NCBI RefSeq assembly: GCF_954871325.1
Contig: NC_088776.1
Coordinates: 63,388,954 to 63,452,953 of the forward strand
DNA from: Gordionus sp. m RMFG-2023
Taxonomy: Eukaryota; Nematomorpha; Gordioida; Chordodea; Parachordodidae
DNA: 64,000 bases
Direction of reading: 5' to 3'
The translations under genes were made by a program, and so were the position numbers. Shown in pieces: positions 12,701 to 25,035 of the stretch; positions within the stretch are counted from its first letter, which is position 1; every line of letters starts with the position of its first letter. A model generated the notes under the pieces. It worked only from the letters and a program-made list of their open reading frames with translations, was not told the origin of the DNA and made no database searches.

Positions 12701-15700
12701 ACCTTAATCTTTCGGACTCTACTCTTTTTCGTATTTGTTCCACATGTCTAACTCCTTCCCTTCCGTCGCCAAATTTGACTCGCACCAATTTATGTCCAAT
12801 GTTTTCTACTACAACCCCGGGCTCCCATTTTCTGGTACCTCCAAAAATTCTAGCCCAAATGGCCTGACCAACCACAATTTCACATTGATTCTCCATTGAA
12901 CTCACACTTTGAGTCGGTTTGGGTCTTGAGAAATCCAACTGAATACGAGTTCTATGGCCCAAGAACTTTTCCGCCTGGGACAATTCCTCTCCCTTTCGAC
13001 TATTGTTACAATATGCTACCGCTATCCAAATCTCCCCACCCCCATATTTTGACTTTCTCAACCAACCCTTGACCACCGCCACCATCCTTTCCGCCTGTCC
13101 GTTGGACGATGGGCGGTAAGGAGGCGCCAAAATGTGTCTCGTCCCAGTTTCAGTACAAAATTCTTTAAACTGTTTACTTATGAAAGCGGGTCCTCCATCC
13201 GACACGACCACTTCTGCTACTCCAAACTTGGCCCAAAGATCTTTCAATGTCTTAACTACTACTTGGGTCGTTAACCCCCTTACCTCGTCATATTCCGCCC
13301 ATTTCGAGTAAACGTCCACAACCAGTAGATATATCTTGCCCCCAAAGTCAAAAAAATCCAAATGCACCCTTTGCCAGGGCTGAGTAGTCCTTGGCCACAC
13401 ACTGTTTCTGTCTTTACGTGGCATATTGGACCATAAATTACACATTTCGCAACCTCTGCTCATGTCTTCGATTTCTTTATTCATACCAGGCCACCACACG
13501 TACTCACGGCCCCATTGTTTCATCCGTTCAATACCCTGATGTCCTGCATGGATCATGGCCAATACTGGGCCCCTTAATTTCATCGGTATCACTCCTCTGT
13601 TTCCTCGCACTAGACATTCATCCACAATAGCTAGCTCTTTCTCTATACACTTAAAAAGTTTATCTCCCTCTCTCCAAGGTCTCCGGCCCATAACGTTTCC
13701 TTTAATTCTTATCAATTCTCGATCCTTCAAATTGGCCTTCTTTAGCTCATCCCATGTCACTGGCCCTCCTTTAGATATTCCCACTATAACACGAATCAAC
13801 CCTTCTTCCTCTCTCTCTCCTATTCCTCTCAGTTTCACTTCTTCCAAATCCTCTCCAGCCCCACATCTGGATAGAATATCAGGTAAATATTTTTCTTTTC
13901 CCCGCCTATATTTCACTTGGACATCAAAACTGCCTACCAGCAATAGCCATCGCTGCAACCTAGGCGACAACATGAGCTCCTTGTTGTCCTTCCTGAAAAG
14001 ATGCACCAGGGGCTTGTGATCCGTATATATGACGAATCTACGTCCAATTAAGTATTCCCGACATTTAGTCAACCCAAATATAACCGCTAGCGCGTCTTGT
14101 TCAATCACTGAATATCTTGTCTCGGCCGCCCTAAAGATTCTTGAGAAAAACAAATTAGGTCTCTCCAACTCGTCTATACAATGTAATAGCGCTCCACCCA
14201 CACCCCTAATCGAAGCGTCCACGGCCAATATCACTTCCTGGTCGTTGTTAAAACACACTAGAACGGGTTTTCTTCCAATCTTTAATTTCAACTCCTCAAA
14301 AGCCTCCTCCTGTTCAATCCTCCATTCAAATCTTTCTCCTTTCTTTAACAATTTATACAATGGCGCCGCTATTTGCGCAAAATTTTCCACAAAACGGTGA
14401 TAATAATTCACCATTCCCAAGAAAGCTTGTATCTCAACCTTATTATTAGGCTTCACCATACTTGTTATATTTGCCATATTTTTGTCCAAAGGTCTGACCT
14501 CTTTCCCATTGATTTTATGACCCAAATATACGATCTCTGATACTCCCAGCACACTTTTCTCAACGCTTGCCCGCAATCCTTTATCCTTGATTCTTTTGAA
14601 CACCTCCTCCAATCTACGTTCGTGTTGCTCGGGAGTCTCTCCCATCACCAATACGTCATCCATGTAATAAAATACTCCCTCGAGTCCTTGAAAGACTGCC
14701 GCCATCGTTCGCTGAAAAATCGGAGCCGACACGCTAAGTCCAAACGGTAATCTACAGAAAGCATATAATCCCTTCGGAGTCGTGATCGTTAATAGCTTTT
14801 GTACCTCTGGTTTCACCTTCAATTGTAAATAAGCGTTCGAAAAGTCGACCTTTGAAAAATATGTGCTACCCTTCAAATTAGCTAAGATTTCTTCAATCCG
14901 AGGCAACGGATATTTGACCTCCACCACCCACGGATTTAGCGTAACCCGAAAATCGGCGCATAAACGAAGCTTTCCATTGGCCTTCTTCACTGGTACTAGC
15001 GGTGTCGCCCATTCGCTATATTCCACGGGACAGACAATGCCCTTCTGTACCCATTGTTCTAACTCCTTGTCTACCTCATTTCGCCACTCGAACGGTATTC
15101 GTCGTAGTGCACAAAACTTGGGTACAAATCCCTCCTTTAAATTGATATCCACTTCATAATCTCTGAGACAACCCAACTTTTCTTCAAAGATCTCTTTATA
15201 ATTATTGACTAATTTCCGCACTCCCTCTTCTACTTTGATCATACCTAATTCTATTTCTTTACTTTGAAACTCCCTTTCTCCTCATCGTCTTGCATCTTTT
15301 TCCCCTACCTCCATTTCTTGGCCATGGGTGCCCTCGGTATTTCCTTGTTTGAAATTTTCACTTTCTTTAGTTCCTTCTCTTGGCAATGTTATTTTCTCAG
15401 GTGACAATTCTTCCAACTTCCTTTCAAAATTTCCTGGACCCTGAATTTCTTTCTCCTCTCCAGTGTCATTTCTTCCTTCCTTTCCTCCAACATCACGACA
15501 AACTCTTAAATTTCCCCCGATATCTCCCTTATAATTCCCCCCGATTTCTCCCCTATAATTTCCCCCAATATCTCTTCTATCATCTCTAAAACCTCCATCT
15601 ACTTCCCCTCTCCTTTCCCCCTCCAAAAAGGTTTCAATTCCTGGCAAATTTTCTCCATACCAATAACTAATATCTCTATTTTCCTCACCTCTTGTAATAG

Positions 15701-18700
15701 GTACAAATATACCATACCATGCGAATACCCCCCAAAGATTACAATCTGGACCCATCCGTGTGATCCAATCCCATCCCAACACTGACTCTATTTTTCGATC
15801 TACTATCCATTAGTCCAACATCTCTACTCTATTTTCTTTCTAATATAACCTTTAATTCCACCCTGCCCATTACTGCTACTTCTGATCCATCCAACTGACG
15901 GATCTTGATGTCCTCCCGTTTAATTATTCCTTCAGACCAAATACTTAGATACCTCTCATAGGCCATCACGGAGATGGCCGCTCCGGTATCAAATAACATG
16001 GCTACCATACTTCCATTTAAATTTATCCAAACTCTAGGACAAGGATCATGTACCCTTTCTTCTTGTATCATATTTATGCCTTTTGATTTTCCCCTTTCTT
16101 TATAATCCGACCCTTCCACTTTCTTAATTCCCTGCCTCCTGACCCTCTGAGCAAGCTCTTTGCTATCATATAGTCACAAATACTCACAATCTTTCGCAAC
16201 ATGTTTATTTTGTTCTTAATTTACAATCTCATAAGGTTTTACTATCTCCTTATCTCTCTCATTTTCAATAATCCCTACATTTGGAGCATTTTGTCCCCCG
16301 TCCCTCTGAGGAAAACCTCCTCTAGTATTAAAATTGCTCACATTGCAATCCTCTTTACTGTGCCCGTAACGCCCACAGCCTGCACATCGCAATTTATCTT
16401 GTTTCCTTGGACAATACGGAGATATATGTCCATATTTCCCACATTCAAAACATTTGCTTTCCTGACAATCTCTTACCATATGGTCTCTTTTTCCACAATT
16501 ATAACAACTAAAATTCTCTTTTCCTCGGAAATTAAAACTTGGTCTCATTTCCACTCGCCTTCCTTGTGAATTCTCTCTTGATCCACTATATGGCCCTCCT
16601 AACAGATTGTTATACCCCGGTCTTTTATAATTACCCCCTCTTTCCGTGTTATTAATTTCCTCATTCCTACTAAACTCTCCTATACTGCTATCAGTCTATC
16701 CCTTGATCAATTCCTGAACTGGTAACCAGGTTACCTTTCCCATCACATCTTCTTCCCCATTATGCCCTTCAATGGTTAATGTTTGACCTCTAATTCTTAC
16801 ATTTCTACTACGCTTAATCCTTCTTCCAAAGAAAAAACTGCAAACCCATATGGCTAAAATGATTAGAGCCCCCAGAACGTTATATTGGATCTCCCAGTAT
16901 TTTATGAATTTTAAACTTTTCATTATTATTTATAAGAAATTAACTATAACTTTTAAAATAAAAATCTTTATTATCTGTAACGTTAAGAGGTATGAAACAA
17001 TTAAAACGGTAAAAATTCCAATAAAACACATATACACATATATATATTGAATAAATAAAGTTTAAGCGCTTAATCGTATATATACTTATTTTATTCTTAT
17101 AAACCCACAAAGCTACAAAGTTTCTTATATTAATCACTAAGCCCCCCCCCCCCCCAAAAAAAAAAAATTAAACCACAGCACAAAGTATTTTTATATATCC
17201 CACCAAGTCACTAAGAAATTTTTTTTTTATATATCCCACAAAGTTTTTTATCTATAACCCAGGTTCGAATAGCTATAACGGCACCAGATTATTTCCCCAA
17301 CCTTTAAAAGACTGTCCCCAAAATTACTCGATAATAAAAATAACACAAGTGGTTCTTACAAGATATTCTTTATTGTTTTCTTTTCCAATTTCACACAAAA
17401 AAAAAACAATTCTTTTTTTCTCACATTATATACACATTTTTTTTTTATAAATAAATAAATAATAATTTTTACAAAAAAAAAACAATTTACGCTATTTCTT
17501 TTATTTATTTTTTATAATAACAACACAACACAATAATAAATATTACTTTTTCCTTTTTTTTAAATATTTTCTTCTACCCCATCATGACACTACCAGTGGA
17601 CAACATTAATATCCAACCAATCACGACGATCTTTTGCAGGATCTAGAATAAGAATGTTACTTATTAATTTCGATGTGTTCTTGATTTTTGCAAAAAGGAG
17701 ATGTGCCCTGGATAGAAGTACTTCCAATGCGAATTTATTTCAGTTTACTATGCTCTTAGAATTTAAGCAAGATTTCCTAGCTAGAAGTACCCCCAATGTG
17801 AACATCTTTTTTATTCGGTTTACTATGCTCTTAGAATTTAAGCAAAGTGCTCCCAATATGATTATATTTTTTTTTTGGTTTACTATGCTCTTAAAATTTA
17901 AGAAAGATTATTATTATTTATTTATCTATAAATAAATTTTATTTGGCGACAAAAAGTTATACTCAAATAAATGATTAATTTTAGGGTTCATACCCAAAAA
18001 AATAAATAAATGGAATTAAAAAAATTTTATAGACAAGAAATTTTTCTTTCCTATTTTGCAAACAGCTGAGATGAATTTACAGCGCATTTGTGTTTTTTTT
18101 TTTTGTTTCTTATAAAAAAAAGAAAATATTCTTTTGTTTAAAATTTAATGTGGACTAATTACAATGGAAATTTTTTATTTTTATAGTTTATCATTATCGA
18201 TATCAAATATTAGGTTATAAAAATACGAGGCCCGGCCAGGATATTTTTTAAAAAAAAAATAAATACACCCGACTCAGGTATATTTAAAACCCGGGCTGGG
18301 CTTAGGACCGGGCTAACAAGTCTCCGATATATATATCTTTTTCTATTGGGAATTGGTGATGAGCCGCTAATTAGCGCTAACCTTGGAATGCAGGGTTGAG
18401 CGATTATTTAGCCCCAAGATCATATTTACTGGTCTCCGCCCAAGACTCGGGGTATGAAGATATAGAAAACTATTCTTTTTATAATTAAAAATGTACAATT
18501 AACTTATTCTATACAGGTCTCATTATGATATACAATTTTGTCTTAATCCTTGAATTCCGAGTTAGCGGTAGCGCGCCATTTTTTTTTTGAAAATTAGCGA
18601 TGACGTCACCCTTTTTTTTGAATAGCGGTAAGCACGTCACTTTTGAAAGTAGCGTATAAACACCGATTTTTTGGGCCCTCCCTTTTCATTTATTTAACGA

Positions 18701-20238
18701 TATTTTGTTTTTTTTTTCCATCCCCCATTAGCGTGAGGCGTGGTTATCAAGTGTACAAACAAGTTTGCGCGGCTTGCCACAGCATGAAATTCCGATCCTA
18801 CCGACAAATGGTTGACGCTTTCATGACTATCGACGAGGCTAAAGCCGAAGCGGCGGAAGTAAACAAAAAAAAATGGTCGACTTTTTTTTAAAAAAAAGAA
18901 ATGGAAATAAATATAATTAAGAGAGAGAAGAAACGTAGAAGAGAAAAAAAAATATAAATTTATTCGTTATACTCTCGTACAGATTCAGGTGACGGATGGG
19001 CCGGACGATAAGGGCGAAATGTTTAAACGACCCGGTAAGCTGACCGACACCTTCCCGGATCCTTACCCCAACGAACAAGCTGCGCGGGCCGCTAACAACG
19101 GAGCGGCGCCTCCCGATCTCTCCCTTATAGTCAGAGCGCGAGAGGGAAACGAGGTTTAACGCCATCGAACTCTTCATTTTATTATTGTTATTAAATCAGG
19201 TCCCTGGTTTAATGGCCATGTTTGGCTTCACATATTAATTAATAAAATAATATTTTTTTTGTTATAGCTGGACTAATTGATTTATTTCATTTCTTGTTTG
19301 GGTTTCTTGCGAAAAAAAAAAATCTATTCAGTTTTCTTGGAGTCTTAACCGGTTTCATTATCAGATTCTGAATTATTTAGATTGCTTTTATAAAAGAATT
19401 CCCAGTGATTATTAGGGTCCTCATTTTATCTGATACCGAAAATGAATTGACACGATAAGTTGAAATATTGTGATTGAAATAAATAATTTAGACGCCGCAA
19501 ATAAGAATGATTTTATTTATTATCTTGTAAAATATCCAAAGGATTACATATACGCAATTCTAACGGGCTACGAAGAGATTCCGCCCGCCGGGGTGCCCAT
19601 CACTGAAACGCAACACTATAACCCTTACTTTCCCGGTGGCGCTATCAGTATGGCCCAAGCCTTGTACGACGATATCTTCGAATACGAAGACGGTAATTAC
19701 AGATAAACGGATGGCATATTTTAAAAAGAAAATTGATAAGGATATAAGTTGGGATCATGTGACCCCCCCCTTCTCCTACTCCATTTACGATGCGCTTAAT
19801 CAGGGTGAATTAATATTAGATTGGAATTTAAAGAGGTTTTTTTAATTTTAGCAATCCAAACCTTATAAGAAAGCAAAGGCATGGGAAGAAATGAATTTTG
19901 AAAACAGATATGCGTTAAAATTTTTTTTATTTATACCGAATTCTCCCTGTCACGTCGATAAGGTACACCCGCCACTGTCAGTCAATTGGCCAAAGACGTC
20001 GTCACCTTTTTGAGGTGGTCATCCGAGCCCCACTTCGAAGAACGGAAGCGAAGACTCGTTAAGGTACAATATTCAAATTTCTTTATCGATTTCGATTTAA
20101 TTTTGCGCGCCATTTTAGGTATGCCTTTTCTTCCCTGTCGTCATACTCGTCACGTACGTGATGTACAAGCAGAAAGCCGTGCTCTACAAGACCCAGAAAT
20201 ATATCTTCAAGCCTATTCCTAAGGACAAATTCGTTTAA
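9734..20238 (+). CDS. CYC1: Cytochrome c1, haem subunit of mitochondrial complex III (7 exons)
   Basis: Exons: 9734-9814, 9942-10093, 18732-18858, 18983-19153, 19542-19692, 19963-20063, 20119-20238. All junctions are GT-AG, and the phases join into one 300-residue frame. Cytochrome c1 carries electrons from the Rieske protein to cytochrome c in the cytochrome bc1 complex of the inner membrane. Exon 1 is a basic, acid-free presequence ([19 protein letters not shown]). Exon 2 has a hydrophobic sorting stretch, then [17 protein letters not shown], the conserved start of the mature protein. Exon 3 has [15 protein letters not shown] with the CXXCH haem-binding motif (C90, C93, H94). Exon 4 has [15 protein letters not shown] and [15 protein letters not shown]. 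Exon 5 has [14 protein letters not shown] with the expected axial Met (about 214). Exon 7 gives a single C-terminal membrane anchor (about 262-276) followed by a basic tail. Intron 2 is 8.6 kb and contains the LTR element at 11057-17589; the other introns are 55-388 bp. The exact exon 2 start is the least certain junction. Confidence 0.95.
10094..11056. other. Left part of CYC1 intron 2, AT-rich
   Basis: Begins with the donor GTATGT after exon 2. A/T-rich with no recognisable feature until the LTR at 11057. Confidence 0.6.
11057..11393 (-). repeat. LTR, outer 3' copy
   Basis: Reads gattatttccccaacc...catcatgaca on the plus strand. It matches the copy at 17287-17589 in the same orientation over most of its length, with extra A/T blocks (for example a repeated ttagatattctttatt). 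Confidence 0.85.
11410..11964 (-). other. CCHC zinc-knuckle ORF inside the LTR palindrome (gag-like, fossil)
   Basis: An open frame of 184 codons with one CX2CX4HX4C knuckle ([14 protein letters not shown]) in a basic, Arg/Pro-rich setting. It begins in one palindrome arm, crosses the loop and ends in the other arm. Single CCHC knuckles in basic contexts are typical of retroelement nucleocapsids. It differs from the three-knuckle gag region of the main element at about 16.2-16.55 kb, so it may be a second gag, a 3' accessory ORF, or a piece of another element sharing these LTRs. Confidence 0.55.
12065..12387 (+). repeat. LTR, inverted internal copy
   Basis: TGTCATGATGGGGG...GGGGAAATAATC on the plus strand, the reverse complement of the outer LTR at 11057-11393. 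Its orientation is opposite to the element's own two LTRs. Confidence 0.85.
17287..17589 (-). repeat. LTR, 5' copy of the minus-strand element
   Basis: Same sequence family as 11057-11393, beginning TGTCATGATGGGG on the minus strand. It is followed directly by TGGTGCCGTTATAGC, a TGG-starting sequence where a primer-binding site is expected. I do not assign the tRNA. Confidence 0.85.
17700..17905 (+). repeat. Short tandem repeat, about 3 copies of a 60-75 bp unit
   Basis: The block tttactatgctcttagaattt recurs three times (about 17746, 17819, 17879), separated by agaagtac.cccaatgtgaa-type sequence. It lies in CYC1 intron 2 right of the LTR element. The open frame across it reflects the repeat and is not a gene. 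Confidence 0.7.
17906..18731. other. Right end of CYC1 intron 2, with GC-rich repeat patches
   Basis: At 18226-18345 a GC-rich patch (gaggcccggccagg... acccgggctgggcttaggaccgggc) belongs to the GGCCCGG repeat group also seen at 34885, 54530 and 60893. At 18562-18655 a degenerate tandem of about 33 bp (tagcggta / tagcgatgacgtcac / tagcggtaagcacgtcac / tagcg) includes TGACGTCA. The intron closes with ttttttttccatcccccattag. Confidence 0.55.
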
Positions 20239-20267
20239 AATGCCATGACATTCAAAAAAAATTAGCA

Positions 20268-20273
20268 AATAAA
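20268..20273 (+). terminator. CYC1 polyadenylation signal AATAAA
   Basis: AATAAA lies 30 bases after the CYC1 stop codon (20236-20238), an ordinary distance for a short 3' UTR. Confidence 0.7.
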
Positions 20274-22259
20274 TCTTTATAGATCCTCTCACCCCCCTAT
20301 AATTGCCCACGTATTTAAATAAATTGAAGAAATAAATAGTGAATAGATTTAAAAAATATGAATTCATTTTTTTTTTATTTATTTAAAAAAGTATTTTTTT
20401 TTTGTAAACATTTTTTTCTTTATTCTTTTTCGTTATTATTCTTTCCTTTCACCCTTTTCTCCTTCAACAAACTAAACGGCTCATCATTTTAAAATAGTTA
20501 GATTTAGCAGGCCAAAATAATGGCATTTATTATTAAAATGGCGCCAAAATGCATTTATGACTCCCCCCCCCCCACTACCTACACATTATTTTTGAATACC
20601 ATAGGTATTTCGGCGCTAATTTATTGTTACAAGAAATATAATTTATTATTGGTATCCCATAAGTAAAATTTGTTTAAATTTTTGTCTGCTGGTATTTTCT
20701 TTATTGAAGTTTCTAAAAATAAGAAAGCATCTCAGAATTCTAAATAGACAAATTTTGTGCCAATGGATAATCTAGATTCCATCTTTCGGAAAAATTTTTA
20801 TGTTAGAAAGACTTTTTTGGTGCTTAAAGCAATTTGTTAGTAATCGCTTTTATTTTGCAATTTTTATTTTCTTCTTCTTTACAAAATCTACTCCTATCTT
20901 ATTGAATTAATAATTGTTTTGCCGTGCCATATTTATATTATTGTTCGCTTTTCTTGTTGTTTTTTTATTTTAGAGGGATTTTTTTCCATGATTATCTTGT
21001 ATTATAACGTAATATAATTTACATTTATATACGATCTTCAATAGCCAAAATTTATAACTTACTGACAATCCATAAAATACACCTAAATAATTTTCCAATC
21101 TTCTAACCATTAGAGGCCAAATTATTGATTTGCTAAATTATTACAATACCAAATCCCATCACATATAAAAAGAAAAATTGACTTTTAATTATACAAGTTT
21201 CTTACTGAACGAAACGGGGGAAATGATAATACTCCATGCATTTCAATCGTAATCCTTTTCATTATATTAAAGACTAAAATTTATATACCACTAAGCATTT
21301 TTAAATTTAAAATTGTCATAATATAACTCCTCTCGATGTTCATGTATTAATATTTCCGGAATGACATATTATTTTGGTTTTCGAAAATGATTATAATTAA
21401 TTTTTTTTTCCTATCTCTCTTTTATATTATAATAACACGCACAAATTATAAGAATATTTTTTTTTATTTGCAATGATTGATCTAGTATATCCTTATATAT
21501 AAATATATATTTGCCATAATATTCTTTTATAAAATTGATTTTTTTTTATAAAAATTGAAGGTTATACATTAATAAATATGAATGGATTTGGTTGGTCTTA
21601 TTCTATTTAATCCGTGATATAAAGATCAGGATCGAGAAACTAGCGGGTAGGGGAGGCGAGTGAATTAGCGGATAATATTAGAATGAGAATGTATGTTATA
21701 TTATAACGCTTGTAAATTTTAAAATGTGCCCTAGACTTGCTATGTGATAGTCTTATATCGTACCTATTTTTCGGGTTATGCCTTGTAATAGAATATTATT
21801 ATTTGTAATTGCATTTAATTAAATAGTGGTTTATATAAATTTGAATAGTTAAGGAAAATAGTTTTTTTTATATATATATATAAAATTAAATTTTAAAATT
21901 TGAATATGAATACGACGAGATTATATGATGTAAATGTTAGTAGTATAAATATAGCGATAAAAAAATGTAATATCAAGAAATTTTTATAAATTTTAGTAGA
22001 CTTTAATTTTTATTTTGCTTTTTAATTTTTGTTATTTTAATTTTTAATTTATTTAATTAGAATTAATATTGTTCAATAAAGTATTTAAATATGTTATTTG
22101 TATTCTCTAAATTCTCATTTCAACATGCTTGATCCGAGAAAAAATTTTGACCGACCATCCACAATGTTGCAAGGATTCGAATCCAATCCTAAATTTTATT
22201 TTAGAAACATGTCTGGTCCGGAGATTTAAAGAAAATTATTTGACTGAAAAAAGTAATAA
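20274..22259. other. Intergenic, AT-rich
   Basis: Contains an 11-base C run (20563-20573) and long A/T runs. A less AT-rich patch at 21600-21690 has no recognisable coding content. No gene seen. Confidence 0.4.
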
Positions 22260-23354
22260 ACTAAAAATAATTAATCTCATTTTTGAGATTTTTCAAGTTA
22301 CCTTTTAAAAATATGTAATATTCTATATTTATAAAACTTCTATACCTACATGATTGAAAGAAGAAATTCGTGATATTTCTCAAAACGATAAATAGATAAA
22401 GATAATTTCTTACTCTTAATTGGATTTCTTGAATGGGGGGAAGGGAGTGTAGATATAGATTTTTGAGGGGGTTTTTATCCATTGAATATCCTATCATGTA
22501 GACGCTGTGTAGTTCCAAGAGGTTAGAATATCAATTAGAAGGAATGAGATGGTGCATGACATATCCCCAGATAATGCCTTTTATCTCCATACCCAGATGT
22601 TAGAGACATGCCATTAGGACATCCTCGTTTAAAAGGCCTGATGGCTCCAAACTCTTGGGGAAATCAAATGTTTGCGATCAACCTATTAAGATTGTCATGC
22701 CACAGAAAGAGGCCGCTGATTTTAAGATAAAACAGTTTTATTACACGCAGCACAGTCAACAGAAAGAATAAGACAACCTTAACTATGATCGATAACAATA
22801 CCGAACTCATGGTTAGTGAGTAACATTGCCCTTTTGCTACATTACATATATCCATTCATGCCATTATAATTTATCTTTGGGTTTCTAGGTAGTCGATGGA
22901 TAGTAAGATCTGGAGACAGAGGGAGTTTTTCAAATGCAATGCACATTGAAACTAGGAAGCTTTTTTTGGCCAAATTTAGAAGTAGGGTGCTTAGATAAAC
23001 GGAAATATAATTATTAAATAGAAATCCAAGATATAAGGAAACAAGCAATTGCTATAATGGAAGGGGGGAGGGTGTTGAAAATATAATCAAGTTGTTAACA
23101 AAAAAATTAAAAGATTTTAAATCCGATAATAGAATTTAAAAAACAAATCTCACTCTGGGGAATAATTTTTATATTCGATGAAGAAATAATATCTTGATTG
23201 CTGAGGTAAGATATATCGAATTTTTAATTTAAGGCCATGGTTAGAGCTGTGAAGCTTCATTCTAAGAACTGGAGTTGGCGTTCTATGAAAAATCTTTGAT
23301 CCACAGGGGGTTATGGTTTGGAATTGGGAGTCAGAATATATAAGAAAAACTTCA
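22260..23354. other. Intergenic with an old MITE end
   Basis: At 22485-22504 the string atcctatcatgtagacgctg is identical to the right end of the hAT MITE at 27698-27832, and the preceding G-rich patch (22434-22475) is similar as well, so a diverged copy of that MITE lies here (left end not clear). 22540-23340 is less AT-rich with short minus-strand open frames that I do not recognise. Confidence 0.45.
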
Positions 23355-25035
23355 GGTCCGTGAAGTTGGCAGAACGACTTGAGGTGCAATTGACAAAATT
23401 GATGTCATTATTTAGAGCTTTAATTGCACTTCTATCCGAACATCAGCAAAATGAACCGTTTGTGAGTTATGAGCAAAATAAGAAAATAGTGAAATTTTGA
23501 TGCTGGCAGAACGACTTGAGGTGCAATTAACAAAAGTTACGCCATTATTTAGAGTCTTAATTGCACTTCTATCCAGACATCGGCAGAATAAACCGTTTGT
23601 GAGTTATGAGCAAAATAAGAAAGTGTTGGCACTTTGCCAAAAGATCCTTTTTTGAAACTTGGCAAGAATGTAGATTTGATTTACTCTTTTATATTCTCAA
23701 ACACGGATATCCGTATCACTAATCGTAACCGAGCTATACCTATTTAAACGTGAAGTTGGCAGAACGACTTGAGGTGCAAATAACAAAAATTATGCCATTA
23801 TTTAGAGCCTTAATTGCACCTAATTACACTTCTATCCGGACATCAGCAGAATAAACCGCTCGTGAGTTATGAGCAAAATAAGAAAGTGTTAGCACTTTGC
23901 CAAAACCGAAAATAAATTAGATTACCTTTTGAAACTTGGCAATTAATTAGTTTACAATTTGTGCTTTAATATTCCCAAAACAGGATATGCATATCATAAC
24001 CGCAAGCGAATAATATTTATTTATCTGAGAAGAGTAAAGTAGGCGGAATTATTTATAAAAATTGAGGTGCAATTAGGGATACTTATGCCAATGTGTAGCC
24101 CCTTAATTGAACATCAAGAATCTTTAAACGGCATATCAGCAGAATTAACGGTAGTGAGTTATGAGCAAAATAATATTGTGTTGGCACTTTGCCAAAACCG
24201 AAAATAATTAAGAATAACTTTCAAAACTTGGCAATTATTTAGTACTCAATTTGTGCTTTAATATTCTCAAAACGGGATATCCGTATCATTAACCGTAACC
24301 GAGTTATATTCATTTATTTGAGAAGCGGAAATCTTTGTAAATGTGAGGTGCAATTAGCGATACATATGCCAATGTGTAGCGCTTTAATTGAACATTCGGA
24401 GTCTTTAAACGGCATATCAGCAGAATTAACGGCTAGTGAGTTATGAGCAAATTAATAAAGTCTTGACACTTTGCAAAAACTGAAAATAAATAAGAATAAC
24501 TTACGAAACGAATCTTCTAATTTATAGTTATTACGTAAACTTATTACAACCCTTATTGCTTGTTCTTCAATTACTTACAGTGGCTTAGCTACGGGGGTGG
24601 TTTTCGGGTTTGGACCCCTCCCAGAGCAAATTTTTTTTTTGAGATTATACGTTCAAAAAAGTGATTTTATATGAATTATATTTTTTTGGTTTTGATGTTT
24701 GTGGAAGGATATTATATTACTATTGAAATTATTCTGGATAGTATTATTATTAAGTCATTGAGAATAATCTACTAAATTATAATAACATATTATTGATGCA
24801 TTTTAAAAATATATTTATTATATATTATCGAAGATATGGTTATGATTTGTAAGATAAACCCAGCCGAAGGCCCGTTAAAAGGGGTCTGGGGGCGAAGCCC
24901 CCAGCTTTTATATGTATGGACCCCCTCTAAAGAAAATTCCTAGCTACGCCACTGATTACTTAGTTTACAATTTGTGCTTTAATATTCTCAAAACGGGATA
25001 TCCGTATCACTAATAGAAACCGAGTTAAACCTCAA
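23355..25035 (+). repeat. Left array of related repeat units (foldback-like arm, + orientation)
   Basis: About five diverged units of 140-300 bp follow each other from 23363, about 23500, 23752, 24060 and 24340. Each has gaggtgcaatta.., a (g)agc..taattg block, cagcagaat.aacc and gagttatgagcaaaataa; the later ones add gttggcactttgccaaaac and tattctcaaaacgggatatccgtatca. The outer edge is ccgtgaagttggcagaacgac. The array is interrupted by a MITE at 24578-24954. The same units in reverse orientation form 44160-45296, whose outer edge is the reverse complement of this one. Confidence 0.8.
24578..24954. mobile_element. hAT-type MITE with perfect 8-bp target duplication
   Basis: Begins CAGTGGCTTAGCTACGGGGG and ends CCTAGCTACGCCACTG (inverted ends). 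It is flanked on both sides by attactta (24570-24577 and 24955-24962). Length 377 bp, non-coding, with an internal GC hairpin gggggcgaagccccc near 24890. It inserted into the repeat array, so it is younger than the array. Confidence 0.9.

Larger units (their letters stand above)
11057..17589 (-). mobile_element. Ty3/gypsy-like LTR retrotransposon (fossil), with an inverted-LTR palindrome at its 3' end
   Basis: Read on the minus strand: 5' LTR 17589-17287; a primer-binding-like TGG start directly inside it (about 17286-17262); a gag region with CCHC zinc knuckles (about 16.55-16.2 kb); a retropepsin-like region with a DTGA motif (about 16.1-15.8 kb); and one long region with reverse transcriptase (YMDD), RNase H, an HHCC-type zinc-binding motif and integrase core (about 15.24-12.67 kb). 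Domain order RT-RNaseH-IN marks the Ty3/gypsy group. The far end is not a simple LTR: an LTR in opposite orientation (12065-12387), a CCHC-bearing ORF region and then the outer LTR (11057-11393). The gag/protease side is broken, with roughly four or five interruptions, while the pol part looks largely open. LTRs are close in sequence apart from small length changes, so the insertion is probably fairly young. It lies antisense inside CYC1 intron 2. Confidence 0.85.

Noticed and set aside
11532-15589. Plus-strand open frames over the LTR element (11532, 13391, 13555, 14029, 14863, 15380)
   Set aside because: All are antisense shadows of the minus-strand retroelement coding region.
11041-17595. 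actacc on both sides of the LTR element as a target duplication
   Set aside because: On the left it lies about ten bases away from the LTR edge, so it does not fit the expected position; chance is likely.
17654-17935. 93-codon frame with repeated FTMLLEFK
   Set aside because: Produced by a short tandem DNA repeat inside CYC1 intron 2.
18917-19177. Minus-strand open frame of 86 codons
   Set aside because: It is the reverse of CYC1 exon 4, whose plus-strand translation is clearly conserved.
23318-23500. 60-codon plus-strand frame at the left array
   Set aside because: Covers the first repeat unit of the array; the other units do not conserve the frame.
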